Under the pieces are notes generated by a model. That model was not told where the DNA came from, made no database searches, and saw only the letters and a program-made list of their open reading frames with translations. A DNA stretch of 64,000 bases, taken from the NCBI GenBank assembly GCA_023434665.1, contig JAEYSM010000080.1, positions 1 through 64,000 on the forward strand, written 5' to 3'. Below, in pieces: positions 27,227-36,032 of the stretch. The stretch is from Bacteroidota bacterium (GTDB lineage: Bacteria > Bacteroidota > Bacteroidia > Bacteroidales > Lentimicrobiaceae). How positions within the stretch are numbered: the stretch's first letter is position 1; every line of letters starts with the position of its first letter. Position numbers and translations under genes: made by a program.

Positions 27227-27288
27227 CAATAGTTAATAATTTTTCCGTTACTTAATAGTAGATTGTTTGTTTTATTAATTTTATCCCT

Positions 27289-27876
27289 TTGGGGACATTT
27301 TTCAATTCTTTAAAATTATTCAAATTGGGTTTCTTAAGAAAAATCAGGATATATTTTGGTCAGCGTTCATTACTTGCTGATTCTTTAAAAGTTGTACGTA
27401 TTAAAAAGCCGATTAACATAACCAATGCCACAACTATTGGTATCATTTATCATTTATCCTCTGAAGAAGAGTACAATAGTGTAAGCTATTTTACAAAAAA
27501 GTTGCAGGAACAAGGTAAGAAAGTTCATGTGATGGGTCTTTATGAATCCAGTCGGATACCGGTTTATTATATTCCGAAGCTCTCTTATGATCTTATCTTA
27601 TTAAAGGATATTGATCTATTCTACAGGCCAAAAGGCAAATTCGTTGAGGAATTTATTCAATCGGATTTTGATATACTAATTGATCTGAGCAGTCCTGATA
27701 ATTTTACTTTAAACTATATTGCTGTACTTTCAAAAGCTTCCTTTAAGGTGGGTCGAAAAATTGATGACAGATCCCTGCCATATGATATTATGATTGACGC
27801 AGGACCAGAAGTAAAAAGCCAGGAACTTATAGAACAGGTTGTTCATTACACCAATAACATGAAATTTGACCAATAA
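27289..27876 (+). CDS. DUF6913 family protein (probable TTG start)
   Basis: This protein of about 195 residues looks like DUF6913, a small Bacteroidota family often located just before dapA. Recognisable parts are TIGIIYHLSSEEEYNSVSYFTKKLQEQGKKVHVMGL, then DFDILIDLSSPDNFTLNYIAVLSKASFKVGR, and an ending DIMIDAGPE. There is no ATG before residue 78, so a TTG start is needed: either 27289 or 27325. A TTTG at 27288 could belong to a -7 box, which would favour 27325. The function is unknown. Confidence 0.7.
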   Translation: MGTFFNSLKLFKLGFLRKIRIYFGQRSLLADSLKVVRIKKPINITNATTIGIIYHLSSEEEYNSVSYFTKKLQEQGKKVHVMGLYESSRIPVYYIPKLSYDLILLKDIDLFYRPKGKFVEEFIQSDFDILIDLSSPDNFTLNYIAVLSKASFKVGRKIDDRSLPYDIMIDAGPEVKSQELIEQVVHYTNNMKFDQ

Positions 27877-27913
27877 AATAAAGACAGCCATCAATGACCA
27901 ATCAACTGAAATC

Positions 27914-28813
27914 ATGAAAAACAAATTTATCGGAACCGGAGTTGCGTTAATTACACCTTTTCACAAACAAGGGACTATTGATTTTGGATCCTTCGAGAAT
28001 TTAATTGAATACACAATTTCTAATGGTGTTAATTATCTGGTAGTTTTAGGAACTACCGGAGAATCAGTTACATTATCTAAAGACGAAAAAAAAGCCCTCG
28101 TTGAATTTGCCAAGGAAGTTATCAACAAAAGAGTTCCTATCGTCCTCGGGGCAGGAGGTAATAATACACAGGAAGTAATCGATCAATTGAAGCTTGCTGA
28201 CGACGACGGAATAGATGCTATTCTATCAGTAACTCCTTATTATAACAAACCAACACAAAGAGGATTGTACTTACATTTCAAACAGATAGCTTGTGCAACT
28301 CAACTCCCTATTATACTTTATAATGTACCAGGTAGAACAAGTGTAAACATGAAGCCTGAAACAACCATTCAGCTTGCTACTGAATTCGATAATATTATTG
28401 GTATTAAGGAAGCCTCGGGTAATGTTCCACAAATAATGGGAATTATAAGACAGAAACCAAAGGGCTTTCTTGTAATATCAGGAGACGATGCCCTGACTCT
28501 TCCATTAATCGCTTCGGGTGCTGATGGGGTTATATCGGTTGTTGCAAATGCTTATCCTCATAGTTTCAGTAAGATGGTAAATGCAGCATTAAAGGGATCA
28601 ATGAATGAAGCCCGTGATATTCATTACAAATTACTTCCATTAATAGAAGCTTTATTTGCTGATGGCAGTCCCGGAGGAATAAAAGCTGCCCTCGACAATA
28701 TGAAGATTGCTACAAACAACCTGAGGCTCCCAATTGTGAAGGTTAATAAGCAAACTCAAAATCTAATAGTCAATTACATTAACGAACTTAAAGAAAAGAA
28801 TATCGAAAATTAA
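27914..28813 (+). CDS. dapA: 4-hydroxy-tetrahydrodipicolinate synthase DapA
   Basis: DapA condenses pyruvate with aspartate semialdehyde in lysine and diaminopimelate synthesis. The ATG at 27914 gives 299 residues, the family norm. Marks are GTGVALITPF, the pyruvate-binding LGTTGESVTL, YYNKPTQRG and the Schiff-base lysine near residue 165 in GIKEASGN, then SGDDALTLPLIASGADGVISV. An in-frame ATG 16 codons upstream overlaps the DUF6913 gene and is unlikely to be used. The short gaps suggest co-transcription with DUF6913 and the M14 peptidase. Confidence 0.96.
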   Translation: MKNKFIGTGVALITPFHKQGTIDFGSFENLIEYTISNGVNYLVVLGTTGESVTLSKDEKKALVEFAKEVINKRVPIVLGAGGNNTQEVIDQLKLADDDGIDAILSVTPYYNKPTQRGLYLHFKQIACATQLPIILYNVPGRTSVNMKPETTIQLATEFDNIIGIKEASGNVPQIMGIIRQKPKGFLVISGDDALTLPLIASGADGVISVVANAYPHSFSKMVNAALKGSMNEARDIHYKLLPLIEALFADGSPGGIKAALDNMKIATNNLRLPIVKVNKQTQNLIVNYINELKEKNIEN

Positions 28814-28821
28814 CTACTCTA

Positions 28822-30762
28822 ATGAAAACTTATCTAACGGTCACATTTACTCTACTGTGCATAGTATCTCAGGCACAAAATCTTATTTCTGAGTTTAACT
28901 CCAGTGATCTGTTCCAAGACCGGGGTGAAATATATTTCATGCTAAAAAATTCTTCAGCGAATACTGATGCATTGACAAAGATTATAAGTATTGACAAGGT
29001 GAAAGATGGCAATGTTTATGCATATGCCTCAATGAAAGAGTTTAATTCTCTTAAGGAACAATTTAATTTTGAACTGGTTAATCTACCGAAACCAGGGGAG
29101 TTATCAATCGAACCGGTAACCGATGACTTTCGTGAAGTTCTGGAATGGGATGTTTACCCAAGTTATTCTTCTTACCTACAATTGATGCAGCAGTTCGCAA
29201 TCGATTATCCTGAACTTTGCATTATTGATACTATAGGTACCAGTGTAGAGGGCCGATTATTATTGGCTGCAAGAATCAGCGATAATGTTGGAATTGATGA
29301 AGATGAGCCCGAGTTCCTGTACACGTCATCAATGCATGGTGATGAAATAACCGGTTATGTTTTAACCCTTCATTTGATTGATCATCTATTGACTAATTAT
29401 GGGAGCGATGAAAGGGTCACCAATTTAGTAAATAATATAGATATCTGGATAAATCCGCTGGCAAATCCTGATGGTACATATGCCGGTGGAAATAATACAG
29501 TTTATGGATCTACCAGGTACAATGCAAATTATGTTGACCTGAACAGAAATTATCCTGATCCTGCTGATGGTCCACACCCTGATGGCAATCCCTGGCAAGC
29601 TGAAACTGTTGCTTTCATGAATTTTGCTGAACACAGGAATTTTGTTATGGCGGCTAATTTTCATGGAGGAGCTGAAGTAGTTAACTACCCATGGGACACA
29701 TGGAGCAGAAATACTGCTGATTATTTATGGTGGCATATGGTAAGTCGTAAATATGCTGATACTGTTCATGAATATTCACCAAACGGTTACTTCACTGACC
29801 TGGATAACGGAGTTACAAATGGGTATGCTTGGTATTCAATCAACGGAGGAAGGCAAGATTATATGAATTATTTTCAGCAATGCAGAGAAGTCACACTCGA
29901 AATCTCCTCAACAAAGCTCATACCTGCAAACCAGTTGATAGATCATTGGAACTATAATTACCGTTCGATGATCAACTATATGGAAGAAGTGTTATTTGGA
30001 GTAAGAGGTGTCGTTACTGATTCTTTGACCGGACAGCCTCTCAAAGCTGAGATTTTTATTCCAATGCACGATAAAGATTCAAGCATGGTTTTTTCTTCGC
30101 TTCCAATTGGTAATTATCATCGGTTACTTAAAGCCGGAACTTATAACATTACCTTCAGAGCTCCGGGATATATCAGCAAGACCATTCCCGCAGTTTCTGT
30201 ATCTGATGGAGGGTCCACTTTATTGAACGTCCAGTTATATAATGGAATGCCTCTAGCTCAATTCACGGCATCCGACACTTTAATTGAGAAAGGGGAGACT
30301 ATAATGTTTAACGATAACTCATTTGGCTCACCGGTCTCGAGAATTTGGGTTTTTGAAGGTGGATATCCATCAACTTCAACTGAGTCGAATCCTTCAGTTC
30401 AGTATCCTAACATAGGCACTTTTGATGTTACATTAATAGTCAATAATGGAGTTGGAGCTGATACGCTAGTTAAAGAAAATTATATAACTGTAACTGAATC
30501 GATTGGTATGAGAGAAAATGAATTATCTGACTTCCTTGTATATCCGAACCCGGTAACAGGAGATAAACTTTTTATCACTACTCAATCACCAGTTATCGCC
30601 GTTGAAGTCTCGGATGTCACAGGAGCGATTATTTATACGGAGACACCGCAAACAGGATTGCAGACTTTTATTTCAACTTCCCATCTTAAGGACGGCATTT
30701 ACTTTGTAACAGTTATAACTCAGGGGAAAAAGTATACGACTAAAATTATCGTAAAGAAATAA
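28822..30762 (+). CDS. Secreted M14 zinc carboxypeptidase with PKD domain and type IX tail
   Basis: The 646-residue protein has a signal peptide (MKTYLTVTFTLLCIVSQAQ) and an N-terminal prodomain. The M14 catalytic domain (about residues 110-390) has zinc ligands in SSMHGDEITGY (H172, E175) and catalytic glutamate in REVTLEIS (near 360). A carboxypeptidase regulatory-like beta domain follows (about 393-470), then a PKD domain (478-560). The C-terminal sorting domain ends DGIYFVTVITQGKKYTTKIIVKK. It is predicted to be exported by type IX secretion and to trim peptides outside the cell. It lies nine bases after dapA and has a hairpin terminator downstream. Confidence 0.94.
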   Translation: MKTYLTVTFTLLCIVSQAQNLISEFNSSDLFQDRGEIYFMLKNSSANTDALTKIISIDKVKDGNVYAYASMKEFNSLKEQFNFELVNLPKPGELSIEPVTDDFREVLEWDVYPSYSSYLQLMQQFAIDYPELCIIDTIGTSVEGRLLLAARISDNVGIDEDEPEFLYTSSMHGDEITGYVLTLHLIDHLLTNYGSDERVTNLVNNIDIWINPLANPDGTYAGGNNTVYGSTRYNANYVDLNRNYPDPADGPHPDGNPWQAETVAFMNFAEHRNFVMAANFHGGAEVVNYPWDTWSRNTADYLWWHMVSRKYADTVHEYSPNGYFTDLDNGVTNGYAWYSINGGRQDYMNYFQQCREVTLEISSTKLIPANQLIDHWNYNYRSMINYMEEVLFGVRGVVTDSLTGQPLKAEIFIPMHDKDSSMVFSSLPIGNYHRLLKAGTYNITFRAPGYISKTIPAVSVSDGGSTLLNVQLYNGMPLAQFTASDTLIEKGETIMFNDNSFGSPVSRIWVFEGGYPSTSTESNPSVQYPNIGTFDVTLIVNNGVGADTLVKENYITVTESIGMRENELSDFLVYPNPVTGDKLFITTQSPVIAVEVSDVTGAIIYTETPQTGLQTFISTSHLKDGIYFVTVITQGKKYTTKIIVKK

Positions 30763-30802
30763 GAATAAAAGACTGAACTTAAATTAAAAGTCAGATTTAT
30801 AG

Positions 30803-30833
30803 AATAATAGCGGGTAATCCCCGCTATTATTTT
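30803..30833. terminator. Shared hairpin terminator between the M14 gene and yggS
   Basis: AATAATAGCGGG (30803-30814) pairs with CCCGCTATTATT (30820-30831) over 12 bp around a five-base loop. On the plus strand a short T run follows. The yggS stop codon lies inside the right arm. Confidence 0.7.
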
Positions 30834-31501
30834 GTGTAATCTCTTTCGCCAAATATGGCAGTTCCAATACGCACAATTGTACTGCCTTCTTCAACAGCAA
30901 TATGATAATCGGAAGTCATACCCATCGAAATCTCATTAAATGCTTCGTCATCCTGGAAATACCGCTCTTTGATGGTTTTGAAGGTCTCCACAAGACTTTG
31001 GAACTCTTTCCGGACAATGTCTTCATTTTCACTGAACGTCGCGATACCCATCACACCAACCAATCTAACATTTTGCATTGAAGAACTTTTAAAACCTTCA
31101 ATTAATTCTATTGCCTCGCTTTCAGCAAGGCCATATTTTGTCTCCTCTTTAGCGATATAAATCTGAATGAGACAATTAATTACTCTGTTGTTCTTAAGGG
31201 CTTGTGAATTAATTTCTTTTAACAGTTTAAAGCTGTCAACACTGTGTATTAAATGAATAAAAGGTGCGATGAATTTTACTTTGTTAGTCTGTAAATGACC
31301 TATTTGATGCCATTTGATATCTGGTGGTAACAGTGGTTGCTTCGTTATTAATTCCTGAACCTTATTTTCCCCAAAATCCCTGATACCTTCATTATAAACT
31401 CTTAAGATTTCATTAGGAGTATGTGTCTTGCTTACAGCAACAAGCTTAACCGAAGCAGGTAGAAAAGAAAAAATTTCCTTTATAGCATTTTTCTGATTCA
31501 T
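30827..31501 (-). CDS. yggS: YggS/PLPBP-family pyridoxal phosphate homeostasis protein
   Basis: The 224-residue protein matches the YggS/PROSC family, which binds PLP without enzymatic activity and keeps vitamin B6 and amino acid pools in balance. Visible marks are LVAVSKTHTP (PLP lysine 25), GIRDFGENKVQEL, WHQIGHLQTNK, VGVMGIATFSEN and SMGMTSDYHIAVEEGSTIVRIG. It is the last gene of the minus-strand run that starts with the GT39 gene, after a 17-base gap. The PdxH gene at 3165 serves the same cofactor. Confidence 0.95.
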   Translation of the reverse strand: MNQKNAIKEIFSFLPASVKLVAVSKTHTPNEILRVYNEGIRDFGENKVQELITKQPLLPPDIKWHQIGHLQTNKVKFIAPFIHLIHSVDSFKLLKEINSQALKNNRVINCLIQIYIAKEETKYGLAESEAIELIEGFKSSSMQNVRLVGVMGIATFSENEDIVRKEFQSLVETFKTIKERYFQDDEAFNEISMGMTSDYHIAVEEGSTIVRIGTAIFGERDYTK

Positions 31502-31518
31502 AGTATTTACTAAAACTT

Positions 31519-32481
31519 TTAACCCCTGTTAAACATCTTAAGTAATCCTTCTTTAATAGAGTGTTTTGGCTGATATCCAAGAAGTTCATTTGCTTTTGAA
31601 ATATCAGCATAAGTAATCTCAACATCACCGGGTTGTAATGGTTTACGATCTATTTCAACATTGAGTCCTAAAACTATGCTTATTTCATTAATCAGATCAC
31701 TTAGTTTAACTGTTTGATTATTACCCAGATTAATTACCTCATAACCTTTAATCCTGTCAATGGAGGCAATTATTCCACCTACAATGTCATCAATATAAGT
31801 ATAATCACGGCGTGTAGTTCCATCTCCATACATAGTAATTGGTTTGCCTTCCCTAATGAGCCTTCCAAATTGCTGAATGGCCATTTCCGGGCGTTGATTG
31901 TGACCATATACGGTAAAAAAACGCAAGCAAAAAATATTCATTTGGTAAAGATGGTGATAAGTGTAACATAGCAATTCGCCTGCCTTCTTTGAAGCTGCAT
32001 AGGGTGAAATGGGATTATCAACGTTATCGGTTTCTGAAAAAGGTATCTTTGTATTGTTACCGTAAACTGATGATGAAGAAGCGAACACTAAATCTTTTAC
32101 ACCATATTCTTTCATTGTATTCAAAAGTACTATCGTACCATTGATATTTACATCGAAATAAAGTTCAGGGTCGTCTATTGAGGGCCTTACACCGGCTCTT
32201 GCAGCTAAATGTACTACACAATCGGGCTTGGAAGCTTTAAATACCTCTGACATGAATTCCTTATCTCTTATATCTCCTTTATATAAGACGAAATTATCAT
32301 GCCCTTTAAATTGCTTAATATTCTCTGATTTAATCAGAGGATCATAGAAGCTATCGAAATTGTCAACTCCGATTACTTCATTATCAGCATGCAATAATTC
32401 CTTTGTAAGATTGGAACCTATAAAACCAGCAACACCGGTCACTAAAATTCTTTTCACTTTATTGATTTTCGGATTGGACAT
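31519..32481 (-). CDS. UDP-glucuronate 4-epimerase-like NAD-dependent epimerase
   Basis: This 320-residue extended SDR has the NAD-binding loop VTGVAGFIGSNL and the catalytic YxxxK in SPYAASKKAGE. It also has the segments DNFDSFYDPLIKSEN and RAGVRPSIDDP that characterise UDP-glucuronate 4-epimerases. Such enzymes interconvert UDP-glucuronate and UDP-galacturonate. A plain UDP-glucose epimerase is less likely given those segments. The start overlaps the UPF0104 gene by 23 bases. Coupled to GT2 and GT39 genes, it probably provides the nucleotide uronic acid for an envelope modification. Confidence 0.85.
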   Translation of the reverse strand: MSNPKINKVKRILVTGVAGFIGSNLTKELLHADNEVIGVDNFDSFYDPLIKSENIKQFKGHDNFVLYKGDIRDKEFMSEVFKASKPDCVVHLAARAGVRPSIDDPELYFDVNINGTIVLLNTMKEYGVKDLVFASSSSVYGNNTKIPFSETDNVDNPISPYAASKKAGELLCYTYHHLYQMNIFCLRFFTVYGHNQRPEMAIQQFGRLIREGKPITMYGDGTTRRDYTYIDDIVGGIIASIDRIKGYEVINLGNNQTVKLSDLINEISIVLGLNVEIDRKPLQPGDVEITYADISKANELLGYQPKHSIKEGLLKMFNRG

Positions 32482-33334
32482 TAATTTTCAAATCAAGGGC
32501 TTTTGTATTCAGACTATAATATATACCGAAAAATGAGACGAAAAGTGTAATTATATAGAAAAGCAAGCTTAAGGCAATAGAGAGATTGATATCCAGATTA
32601 AGTATTTGTGCTCCAAAAAGAAATGTGATTTCCCGTGAACCAATACCACCTATAGTGATGGGAAGTGCAGCTACAATTGAGGATATTAAAAACAGAAATA
32701 AATAATTTGAAAGACCCTCAAATGAATCGTTTGCATATAAAATGAACATGGCAGAGAGCAGTTGTAATAACTGAACACCAAAAGAATAAGCAGATGCAGG
32801 GATAAGGGTCTCATAAAACCTGCCAAAGAACTTCTTATTTACAATGATAAAAATGATTAAACTCAGAGGAATAAAAGCATACGAAATAAATATCCATGTT
32901 GAGCTGATGTCAAGTAGTGGTGTCATTAACAAAGCAATCAATAAAAGGACATACATACCATTTACTCGATCGAGCAGTACAGCCCAAAAAAGTTGTTTAA
33001 CCGGCGTATTGTACTTTTTATTCATTAGCCAAACTTTATATCCATCACCACCAATTCCTCCGGGAAGGAATAAGTTATAATACATTCCTAATAAGTATAG
33101 CTTTAGATTACTTCTGGTATCAAGCTCAACGTCAAGTGGTTTAAAAAAGTAATTAAGTCTATAGGCTGATAAGACCTTGGACAATGCAAAGAAAATTGTT
33201 GCGATAAAAAGATAGAAGTAGTTAACCGAACTAAGAATATTTAAAACATCTTTTATTTCAATTTTAGTAAAGACATAATAAATAGCCGCGGCAGATATCA
33301 GGATCTTAGCAAAAGCTTTAAGCAATCTCTTCAT
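32459..33334 (-). CDS. UPF0104 / LPG-synthase-TM-like polytopic membrane protein
   Basis: This 291-residue protein has about eight hydrophobic segments and the family stretches LFLPGGIGGDGYKVWLM and LPITIGGIGSREITFLF. These identify the UPF0104 membrane fold shared with the flippase domain of lysylphosphatidylglycerol synthase MprF. There is no catalytic C-terminal domain. Genes of this type accompany polyprenyl-phosphate-sugar pathways and are candidates for translocating the lipid-linked sugar. It overlaps both neighbours (16-23 bases), so it is tightly coupled. Confidence 0.82.
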   Translation of the reverse strand: MKRLLKAFAKILISAAAIYYVFTKIEIKDVLNILSSVNYFYLFIATIFFALSKVLSAYRLNYFFKPLDVELDTRSNLKLYLLGMYYNLFLPGGIGGDGYKVWLMNKKYNTPVKQLFWAVLLDRVNGMYVLLLIALLMTPLLDISSTWIFISYAFIPLSLIIFIIVNKKFFGRFYETLIPASAYSFGVQLLQLLSAMFILYANDSFEGLSNYLFLFLISSIVAALPITIGGIGSREITFLFGAQILNLDINLSIALSLLFYIITLFVSFFGIYYSLNTKALDLKINVQSENQ

Positions 33335-34280
33335 TTACTGTTTTGAAGGTATGAATTTTCCTGATTTTATAAGGCCTCTTATTTTGTGACTCATAATAGG
33401 TTCTCATTACTATGTCGGCGATAATACCCACTGTAATTAATTGTATTCCGGCAATAAAAAGCATTATTCCTAACAAGAGCAAGGGTTTCCCCCATATATC
33501 GTGTCCAAGAATTTTTAAAATCAACAAATAAAAATTGATTAAAATCCCAACAAGTGAAGTCACTAATCCAATTCCTCCAAAGAGATGCATTGGTTTTGGC
33601 AAGTATTTCTTAAAGAATAGCATTAAGAGTAGATCGGCGACTACTTTAAAAGTACGATTTATTCCATATTTCGATTTCCCGAATTCACGGGCATGATGTT
33701 TAACATCAACTTGTGTAATATTTGCTCCTTCAAGACTCGCCAGCACAGGTATGAATCTGTGGAGTTCTCCATATAGTCCTATGTTTTTTGCCAAATCGCT
33801 TTTAAAAACCTTTAAAGTGCAACCATAATCTTTTATATGCACACCTGTACTTTTGCGTATAATTGAATTGGCTATTTTACTAGGTATTTTTCTAAGGAAC
33901 ATACCATCCTGACGATTCTTTCGAACACCGGCTACTAAATCCCATTCTCCTTCCTTTGCCATGTTCAACATCATTGGGATATCAGAAGGGTCATTTTGCA
34001 AGTCGCCATCCATTGTAACAATGTATTCACCCTTAGCTACTTCGATACCGGCATATAAAGCAGAACTCTGACCAAAATTCTTTCGCAATTCAACTAAGAC
34101 TACCTTTTCGTCCTGCAGGTTTATAATCTCCTTTTTTGTGGAATCAGTTGAGCCATCATCCACATAAATAATTTCATAACCTATGTCATGAATTGACTCG
34201 TTTATCCATTTATTAAGAGGTTGAATATTCTTCTCCTCATTGTATACGCAAATAATAATTGATAATGCGAGCTGATTCAT
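33318..34280 (-). CDS. GT2 polyprenyl-phosphate glycosyltransferase (GtrB/ArnC/DPM1-like)
   Basis: The 320-residue protein has an N-terminal GT-A domain: LSIIICVYNEEKNI, YVDDGSTDST, LRKNFGQSSAL, the metal-binding MDGDLQNDP, and GVRKNRQDG. Two C-terminal transmembrane segments follow (about 230-300). This layout is that of GtrB, ArnC and DPM1 enzymes, which transfer a sugar from a nucleotide donor to undecaprenyl or dolichyl phosphate at the cytoplasmic face. With a uronate epimerase alongside, the likely product is undecaprenyl-phosphate-uronic acid, comparable in logic to RgtE. The donor is inferred, not visible. Confidence 0.9.
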   Translation of the reverse strand: MNQLALSIIICVYNEEKNIQPLNKWINESIHDIGYEIIYVDDGSTDSTKKEIINLQDEKVVLVELRKNFGQSSALYAGIEVAKGEYIVTMDGDLQNDPSDIPMMLNMAKEGEWDLVAGVRKNRQDGMFLRKIPSKIANSIIRKSTGVHIKDYGCTLKVFKSDLAKNIGLYGELHRFIPVLASLEGANITQVDVKHHAREFGKSKYGINRTFKVVADLLLMLFFKKYLPKPMHLFGGIGLVTSLVGILINFYLLILKILGHDIWGKPLLLLGIMLFIAGIQLITVGIIADIVMRTYYESQNKRPYKIRKIHTFKTVNEEIA

Positions 34281-34281
34281 T

Positions 34282-35892
34282 CTATAACCTTTTTACTAAG
34301 TATAGTTTTGTTTCATTCAGTTTAATCACAAAAGAATGCATTACTTCGTGATTAATCGATTCTTTGGCAAAAATACCAAGATTTTTGTCATCCACTAAAT
34401 AAAAGGTACCCGGGTTCTTTATTTGCCATGTTCGGGTTAAAATAGTCTTCCTCTCGCGGGTGATATAAAAACTTGCATCATGATTTATTGGAGTATCGCC
34501 CAAAATATACAAAGAGGTTCCTTTACTTAATTGGGCTGCTCTTATTTCACCTTCCTTGTATCCTTTATCGGGTAAGGAGTTTATTCTTGCAGGCAGGTTG
34601 TACAAATTGAATCCAATCCTGAAAACCAGAAGGCATCCAAAAAGTGCCAGTAATTTCATTTTTTGTGTTTTATACCCATATACTGCAATCGATAGAGAAA
34701 GTGTTGTAAGCACGATGCATATATACAGAACATTATTGAAATTGCGCGTTTCTTCCCAAAATGGATAAATCATTATGGAAAAAGAAATCAGAAAAGCTGC
34801 AGAAATTATAATTCCATTAAGGACGCGTAGTAGAAATATTCTATTTTTTTCAGCTTCCTGATAGGCCTTCACCAACACAATAATTAAAACCGGAACAAGC
34901 ATAAACAGGTATCTGCTTCTCATATCAGCCGATAACCAGTAAATGACTATGTTAACCAGGAATATTAAAATCAGATAGCGGGTAAATTTATCTTTTAAAA
35001 CACTCTTCCTTAATTGTTTATGGAAAAGCAAAAACAATAATAGAGTGGCAGGGGCAAACTCCGTCATGAAATTCAATGGGAATTCAACAAGATGAAACCA
35101 CCAGTTGCCTCCATTACCACTATGATCTTGTAAACGGTTTGATTCATTTATCAAATTAAACACTGCTGATTCAATAGAATATTGCTGACCGAATAGTAAA
35201 TAATATCCCCCAACTAAAATGATAAAAACTAAAACTCCGGTTAAATGAGCAATTGAGAATAACTGTTTGAATTTTTTATCATAAAGTAACAAGGAAACAA
35301 CGCTAAGGCCCTGAAAAGCTATTGAAGGCATCCCTTTCATAAGGTAACCTATAGCAGCCAGGATGTATGATCCAATAAAGAACCAATAATACTTCTCCTT
35401 CTGATGGTATTTTATTAACCAAATAAAGGAAGCAAAAGTGACCATTGAATAAGTGAGATCAATCAATCCCATAAAAGAATCCCAAAACAGAACTCTGCCA
35501 GCTACTATAAAAGATAATGAAGCTACAAAAGCATATTCTTTGAGAAAGTTTCGGGAAGCGAACCAAATTAGTAGGGCAATACCTGCAATAGCCAGAATAG
35601 ACGGAAGTCTGAATACCCATTCGTCCATTGATCCTGTAATAAAAACTAAGCTTGCCTGAATCCAGTTAAAAAGGGGGGGCTTATTCAGGTACAACTCCCC
35701 ATTAATAGTAGGAATAATGTAATTTCCACTCATTATCATTTCTAATGTCACAATCCCTCTGGTTGGCTCATCTGATATAAGGGGAAGTAATCCCAGGTTG
35801 ATAAAATACCCCGGTATGATTAATAAAAGCAATAGCCATTTGAAAAGGCTATAGAATCGGGGAAAATAAGCATCATTCTCCTTAATTGGCAT
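34282..35892 (-). CDS. GT39/ArnT-like membrane glycosyltransferase
   Basis: This 536-residue protein has about 12 hydrophobic segments and an early extracytoplasmic loop LLPLISDEPTRGIVTLEM, whose acidic residue fits the catalytic position of ArnT/PMT-type GT-C enzymes. YLNKPPLFNWIQ and the following FRLPSI also match the family. Such enzymes take a sugar from a lipid phosphate and place it on lipid A, another glycan or protein at the outer face of the inner membrane. The gene is the first of the unit and its stop lies one base before the GT2 gene. A run of seven G (35673-35679) lies in its coding sequence. Confidence 0.88.
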   Translation of the reverse strand: MPIKENDAYFPRFYSLFKWLLLLLIIPGYFINLGLLPLISDEPTRGIVTLEMIMSGNYIIPTINGELYLNKPPLFNWIQASLVFITGSMDEWVFRLPSILAIAGIALLIWFASRNFLKEYAFVASLSFIVAGRVLFWDSFMGLIDLTYSMVTFASFIWLIKYHQKEKYYWFFIGSYILAAIGYLMKGMPSIAFQGLSVVSLLLYDKKFKQLFSIAHLTGVLVFIILVGGYYLLFGQQYSIESAVFNLINESNRLQDHSGNGGNWWFHLVEFPLNFMTEFAPATLLLFLLFHKQLRKSVLKDKFTRYLILIFLVNIVIYWLSADMRSRYLFMLVPVLIIVLVKAYQEAEKNRIFLLRVLNGIIISAAFLISFSIMIYPFWEETRNFNNVLYICIVLTTLSLSIAVYGYKTQKMKLLALFGCLLVFRIGFNLYNLPARINSLPDKGYKEGEIRAAQLSKGTSLYILGDTPINHDASFYITRERKTILTRTWQIKNPGTFYLVDDKNLGIFAKESINHEVMHSFVIKLNETKLYLVKRL

Positions 35893-36004
35893 TGCTATGA
35901 AATATTTGGCAGTAAATTTATGGAATTATGTCCAGAAGAGATGAATCTTTAAGGTGTCAAGCACTTATTTGCCCAGTAGTAGGAGGTTGGTAAACAAATA
36001 ATCT

Positions 36005-36012
36005 TATTTTTG
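36005..36012 (+). promoter_or_regulatory. -7 promoter box (TATTTTTG)
   Basis: TATTTTTG lies 20 bases before the ATG at 36033. TTGG at 35987 is closer than the usual -33 spacing. Confidence 0.5.
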
Positions 36013-36032
36013 TAAACACTAATAATTAATTG

